Origin: Cyclobacterium lianum
GTDB lineage: Bacteria; Bacteroidota; Bacteroidia; Cytophagales; Cyclobacteriaceae
Assembly (NCBI RefSeq): GCF_900143075.1
Contig: NZ_FRCY01000007.1
Coordinates: 124,001 to 188,000 of the forward strand
Length of the DNA: 64,000 nucleotides
Reading direction: 5' to 3'
Position 1 is the stretch's first letter, and each line of letters opens with the position of its first letter. The notes under the pieces are model-generated. The model was not told the origin of the DNA, did no database searches, and saw only the letters and a program-made list of their open reading frames with translations. Below are positions 61,074 to 64,000 of the stretch, in pieces. A program made the translations under genes and the position numbers.

Positions 61074-62228
61074 ATGTTGTTTTTCAAACGAGAAATAGTC
61101 TTTACCCGCACCATTTTGGCAATCTGGCTAATTCTTTCCGGTTGCAGTGAAAACCAACAAAATTCTAATCTTTCCAGCCTGGAGAAGATCCATCTGGACT
61201 ACGCACAGGGTTTTTCCATTTATAAGGATAATGACTGCTACCTGCTGGAAATCGGACAAAAATCCGGAAACGGAAACTTGTTTCTGGTTCATCCTCCAGG
61301 CAAAAAAAACAATTCCTATACAGGAGCACTCACCGGCACCATACCGAAAGCAAGCCGGAAGATTATTCTTACTGCTACCACACAAATACCCCACCTGACA
61401 TACCTGAAAGCGGAGGAGGCGCTGATTGCCTTCCCCAACCCTGACCTCATATCTTCGCCGGCAGTCAGAAAAAGAATTGCTGAAAATAAAATTGAAGATC
61501 TGGGACCAGGTCCATCTGCCGATATCGAAAAAATTATTGCTGCAGATCCCGATTGGGTGATGATATCCGGTTTTGGTGAGGCGGGTCAATTGTTGGAAAG
61601 GCTCAAAGCCGCTGATATTCCAGTCATTGTAAATGGTGAATATCTGGAAAAACATCCCCTGGGCAGAAGCGAATGGATAAAGCTTACCGGGGTCCTGTTG
61701 GGGAAAACTGATCTGGCAGACAGTATCTTCGCTCAAATAGAAAAAAACTACCGGGCGGCCGCATCAATTACCAGACATATCCCTGAAAAAGAGAGGCCTA
61801 CAGTCCTTTCCGGCAGCCTGTACAAAGATATCTGGTATGCGCCTGCCAAAGAAAGTTGGGCGGCAGGCATTATACAGGATGCGGGGGGGGCCTATATATT
61901 CCGGGACCTTGATGGAAGCGGTAGCTTGTCATTGAACTATGAATTTGTACTGGAAAATGGCAGGAGAGCGCAATATTGGATTGGCGCCTCAGACTTTAAA
62001 AATCTGGGGCAAATGGTGGCTGAAAATGCCCGGTATGAAAATTTCGATGCCTTTCAACAAAAAAAAGTATATACCTATACCCGGAAAAGAGGAGCTACCG
62101 GCGGACTGCTGTATTTTGAAGAGGGCTACCTCCGTCCGGACTGGGTTTTGCTGGATATGATCAAAATCCTGCATCCGACGAAGGCAGCGGGGCATGAATT
62201 TCAATATTTTAAAAGACTGAATGAATAA
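61074..62228 (+). CDS. btuF: Vitamin B12 ABC transporter substrate-binding lipoprotein (BtuF-like)
   Basis: 384 residues. Lipoprotein signal (TILAIWLILSGC, Cys about 24), then a class III periplasmic binding protein fold: ILTATTQIPHLTYLKAEEALIAFPNPDLISS, DLGPGPSADIEKIIAADPDWVMISG, LLERLKAADIPVIVNGEYLEKHPLGRSEWIKLTGVLLGK and RPTVLSGSLYKDIWYAPAKESWAAGIIQDAGG. Operon with FecCD-type permease (8-base overlap) and ATPase, divergent from the riboswitch-controlled btuB-btuG. B12 as cargo is inferred from that neighbour, since iron-siderophore transporters look alike; no riboswitch precedes this gene itself. Confidence 0.82.
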   Translation: MLFFKREIVFTRTILAIWLILSGCSENQQNSNLSSLEKIHLDYAQGFSIYKDNDCYLLEIGQKSGNGNLFLVHPPGKKNNSYTGALTGTIPKASRKIILTATTQIPHLTYLKAEEALIAFPNPDLISSPAVRKRIAENKIEDLGPGPSADIEKIIAADPDWVMISGFGEAGQLLERLKAADIPVIVNGEYLEKHPLGRSEWIKLTGVLLGKTDLADSIFAQIEKNYRAAASITRHIPEKERPTVLSGSLYKDIWYAPAKESWAAGIIQDAGGAYIFRDLDGSGSLSLNYEFVLENGRRAQYWIGASDFKNLGQMVAENARYENFDAFQQKKVYTYTRKRGATGGLLYFEEGYLRPDWVLLDMIKILHPTKAAGHEFQYFKRLNE

Positions 62229-63249
62229 ACCGAGGACATATAAGCTGCTATTCTGCTTGTTTTTGTGTCTGCTGCTATGGCTGATCAACCTGAGCCTGGG
62301 GTCGGTAGCCATTCCCCTGAGGGCGCTAATAGAGCGGCTGGCGGGAATTCCCTTTGAGAGGGATAGTTGGGAGATTATTGTCATGGAATACCGGCTGCCC
62401 AAATCCCTTACTGCCGTGCTGGTCGGTATCGCCCTTCCCATAAGCGGCCTACAGATGCAAACCTTCTTCAGAAACCCTTTGGCAGGACCGTATGTGCTGG
62501 GAATCAGTTCGGGAGCGGGGCTGGGTGTAGCGCTGCTATCCATGGCCGGAACGGCATTTGGCTGGCATTGCCTGCAGGGATCGGGAAATCACTGGGCTGC
62601 CATAGTAGCAGCAAGCCTGGGTGCCATCGCCGTGTTGGTACTGATGGGACTGGCCGCCTGGAAAGTCCGCGACAGCATGAGCCTGCTGATTGTTGGATTG
62701 ATGTTTGGCAGCGCTGCTTCTTCGTTGATCACCTTGCTGGCATATTTCAGTGCTGCTGAAGAGTTAAAAATGTTTACCATCTGGTCGATGGGAAATCTTG
62801 GAAATTCGGGCTGGAGTGAACTGGGGCTGCTTTCTGTTCTGCTTCTGCTGGGGCTGCTACCTGCACTGCTATCGGTAAAAGCTTTCAATGCCATGCTTTT
62901 GGGCGAAAATTATGCGATAAGTATGGGGATCAATTTCGAACGCCTTCGTTGGTCTATGATCCTGAGCACAGGCTTGTTGACTGGAAGCATTACGGCTTTT
63001 TGCGGTCCGATTGCGTTTATTGGTATCGCTGTTCCCCATTTGGCCAGATTGCTGTTCAGGACAAATGACCATACCTTCCTTTTCCCGGCAGCCGCACTTT
63101 TGGGAGTACTTGTCCTGCTGGTTTGTGACAGCATTAGCCAGCTTCCCGGAATGGCCAGCAGCCTGCCCATCAATGCGGTGACCACAGCCTTTGGAGCCCC
63201 CCTGATTATCTGGCTGATCATGAGGAGAAATTTTAGTGAAGCGTTTTAA
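62221..63249 (+). CDS. btuC: FecCD/BtuC-type ABC transporter permease
   Basis: 342 residues with about ten membrane helices in the FecCD family: SLGSVAIPLRALIERLAG, EYRLPKSLTAVLVGIALPISGLQMQTFFRNPLAGPYVLGISSGAGLGVALL, LLIVGLMFGSAASSLITLLAYFS, and the coupling region FEMHLLR-type LLPALLSVKAFNAMLLGENYAISMGINFERLRW. The tail carries FCGPIAFIGIAVPHLARLLFRTNDHTFLFPAAALLGVL, typical of BtuC/FhuB. Start overlaps the upstream gene by 8 bases. Cobalamin specificity is inferred from context. Confidence 0.87.
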   Translation: MNKPRTYKLLFCLFLCLLLWLINLSLGSVAIPLRALIERLAGIPFERDSWEIIVMEYRLPKSLTAVLVGIALPISGLQMQTFFRNPLAGPYVLGISSGAGLGVALLSMAGTAFGWHCLQGSGNHWAAIVAASLGAIAVLVLMGLAAWKVRDSMSLLIVGLMFGSAASSLITLLAYFSAAEELKMFTIWSMGNLGNSGWSELGLLSVLLLLGLLPALLSVKAFNAMLLGENYAISMGINFERLRWSMILSTGLLTGSITAFCGPIAFIGIAVPHLARLLFRTNDHTFLFPAAALLGVLVLLVCDSISQLPGMASSLPINAVTTAFGAPLIIWLIMRRNFSEAF

Positions 63250-63252
63250 TTC

Positions 63253-64000
63253 ATGAATGAAGCATCAAACATACAGCGAGTGGAAGCATCCTCCATCCAT
63301 GCCAGAGATCTGGACCTGGGCTACCGTGCTCCCCAAACCCTTATAGCCAAAGGCATCTCCTTTGATTTGTTTCCGGGCGAGCTTACCTGCCTTATGGGTC
63401 CAAATGGTGTAGGCAAGTCCACCTTGCTGAAAGCAATTTTACACCAAAACCCACCATTAAAAGGAAAGGTATTTCTGGATCAAGTGGATGTATCAGTCCT
63501 GAGTAATCGGCAACGCGCCAAAAAATTGGCGGTAGTACTCACGGAAAAAATTACATCAGGTGAGATGACTGTAAATGAGCTGGTGGCCTTGGGAAGGGTA
63601 CCCCATACCGGCTGGTCGGGACTGCTGAGCCCCAGGGATAAATTGATGGTAAAAAAGGTTCTGGACTTGACCCATATCAGCCACCTGGCCAATAAAAAAC
63701 TGGCCGCCCTGAGTGACGGGCAAAGGCAAACCGCATTGATTGCCCGAGCGCTGGCGCAGGACAGTAAGGTGCTGATCCTGGATGAACCTACGGCCCATCT
63801 CGATCTGACCAATCGATTTGAGATCATGCATTTGTTGCGTCACCTTGCTAAAAAATCCTCCAGGGCCATCCTTGTCGTCACCCACGATCTGGAAGTGGCC
63901 ATGGAAACAGCAGATAAGCTTTGGATTATGGAAGCCCGCAAGCCTCTGCTGGCAGGCTGTCCGGAAGACCTGATGATACAAGGACAAATACAGAGGCTTT
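63253..64000 (+). CDS. btuD: ABC transporter ATP-binding protein (BtuD-like), partial
   Basis: First 249 codons of an ATPase cut by the right edge. Walker A GPNGVGKSTLLKAIL (about residues 49-63), Q-loop region VVLTEKITSGEMTVNELVALGRVPHTGW, signature LSDGQRQTALIARAL (LSDGQ instead of LSGGQ, common in the iron-siderophore/B12 branch), Walker B VLILDEPTAHLD and the H-loop His in VVTHD. The ATG is three bases after the permease stop, so btuF-btuC-btuD form one operon. The final helices lie outside the window. Confidence 0.9.
   Translation, partial: MNEASNIQRVEASSIHARDLDLGYRAPQTLIAKGISFDLFPGELTCLMGPNGVGKSTLLKAILHQNPPLKGKVFLDQVDVSVLSNRQRAKKLAVVLTEKITSGEMTVNELVALGRVPHTGWSGLLSPRDKLMVKKVLDLTHISHLANKKLAALSDGQRQTALIARALAQDSKVLILDEPTAHLDLTNRFEIMHLLRHLAKKSSRAILVVTHDLEVAMETADKLWIMEARKPLLAGCPEDLMIQGQIQRL

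Overview
The window looks like a chromosome segment of a Bacteroidota bacterium, most likely Cytophagales and perhaps Cyclobacteriaceae. The grounds are promoters of the TTTG / TAnnTTTG type, little Shine-Dalgarno signal, a large single-chain PurL, type III glutamine synthetase, a bactofilin, an ExbB-ExbD-ExbD locus and a BtuB/BtuG-type vitamin B12 operon. The family-level placement is inference. No rRNA, CRISPR array, prophage or complete insertion sequence was seen; there is one tRNA-Ser(GGA).

Left part (1-23.9 kb): an RND efflux operon cut by the left edge (TetR, TolC, adaptor), purL, two flavoenzymes, a feoA-feoB-Cys-rich peptide iron(II) operon followed by a small membrane sensor-like protein, a persulfide dioxygenase-rhodanese fusion, an extended pyruvate kinase-like enzyme, a P-loop kinase/phosphotransferase pair, two sugar-type dehydrogenases, glutamine synthetase III and mtaB.

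Middle part (24-35 kb): a carbohydrate-oriented accessory region. It has a BNR propeller-ThuA fusion, a DUF1080 protein, a lipoprotein with a GATase-like domain joined to a helical toroid, a two-domain esterase whose SGNH domain looks circularly permuted, and an operon of an Nramp-like transporter lacking the usual metal ligands, a sugar-nucleotide-type epimerase and a DapA-like aldolase. Then come small hypothetical genes, a bactofilin, a single-domain response regulator and smc (35-41.6 kb).

Right part (41.6-64 kb): a thiosulfate/persulfide operon (two YeeE/YedE halves, a second dioxygenase-rhodanese fusion and a rhodanese), an ExbB/ExbD locus, tRNA-Ser, asparaginase, tatD, a compact five-gene operon pairing two processive GT2 enzymes with a polysaccharide deacetylase and a PP2C phosphatase, ruvC, and a B12 uptake region. 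There a cobalamin riboswitch precedes btuB-btuG on the minus strand and btuF-btuC-btuD runs divergently off the right edge.

The most unusual items are a dispersed repeat of about 98 bp that sits at the start codons of two unrelated genes (the epimerase and tatD), with a 20-bp palindrome inserted in one copy only; the permuted SGNH-alpha/beta hydrolase; the ligand-less Nramp protein; and the GT2/deacetylase/phosphatase operon.
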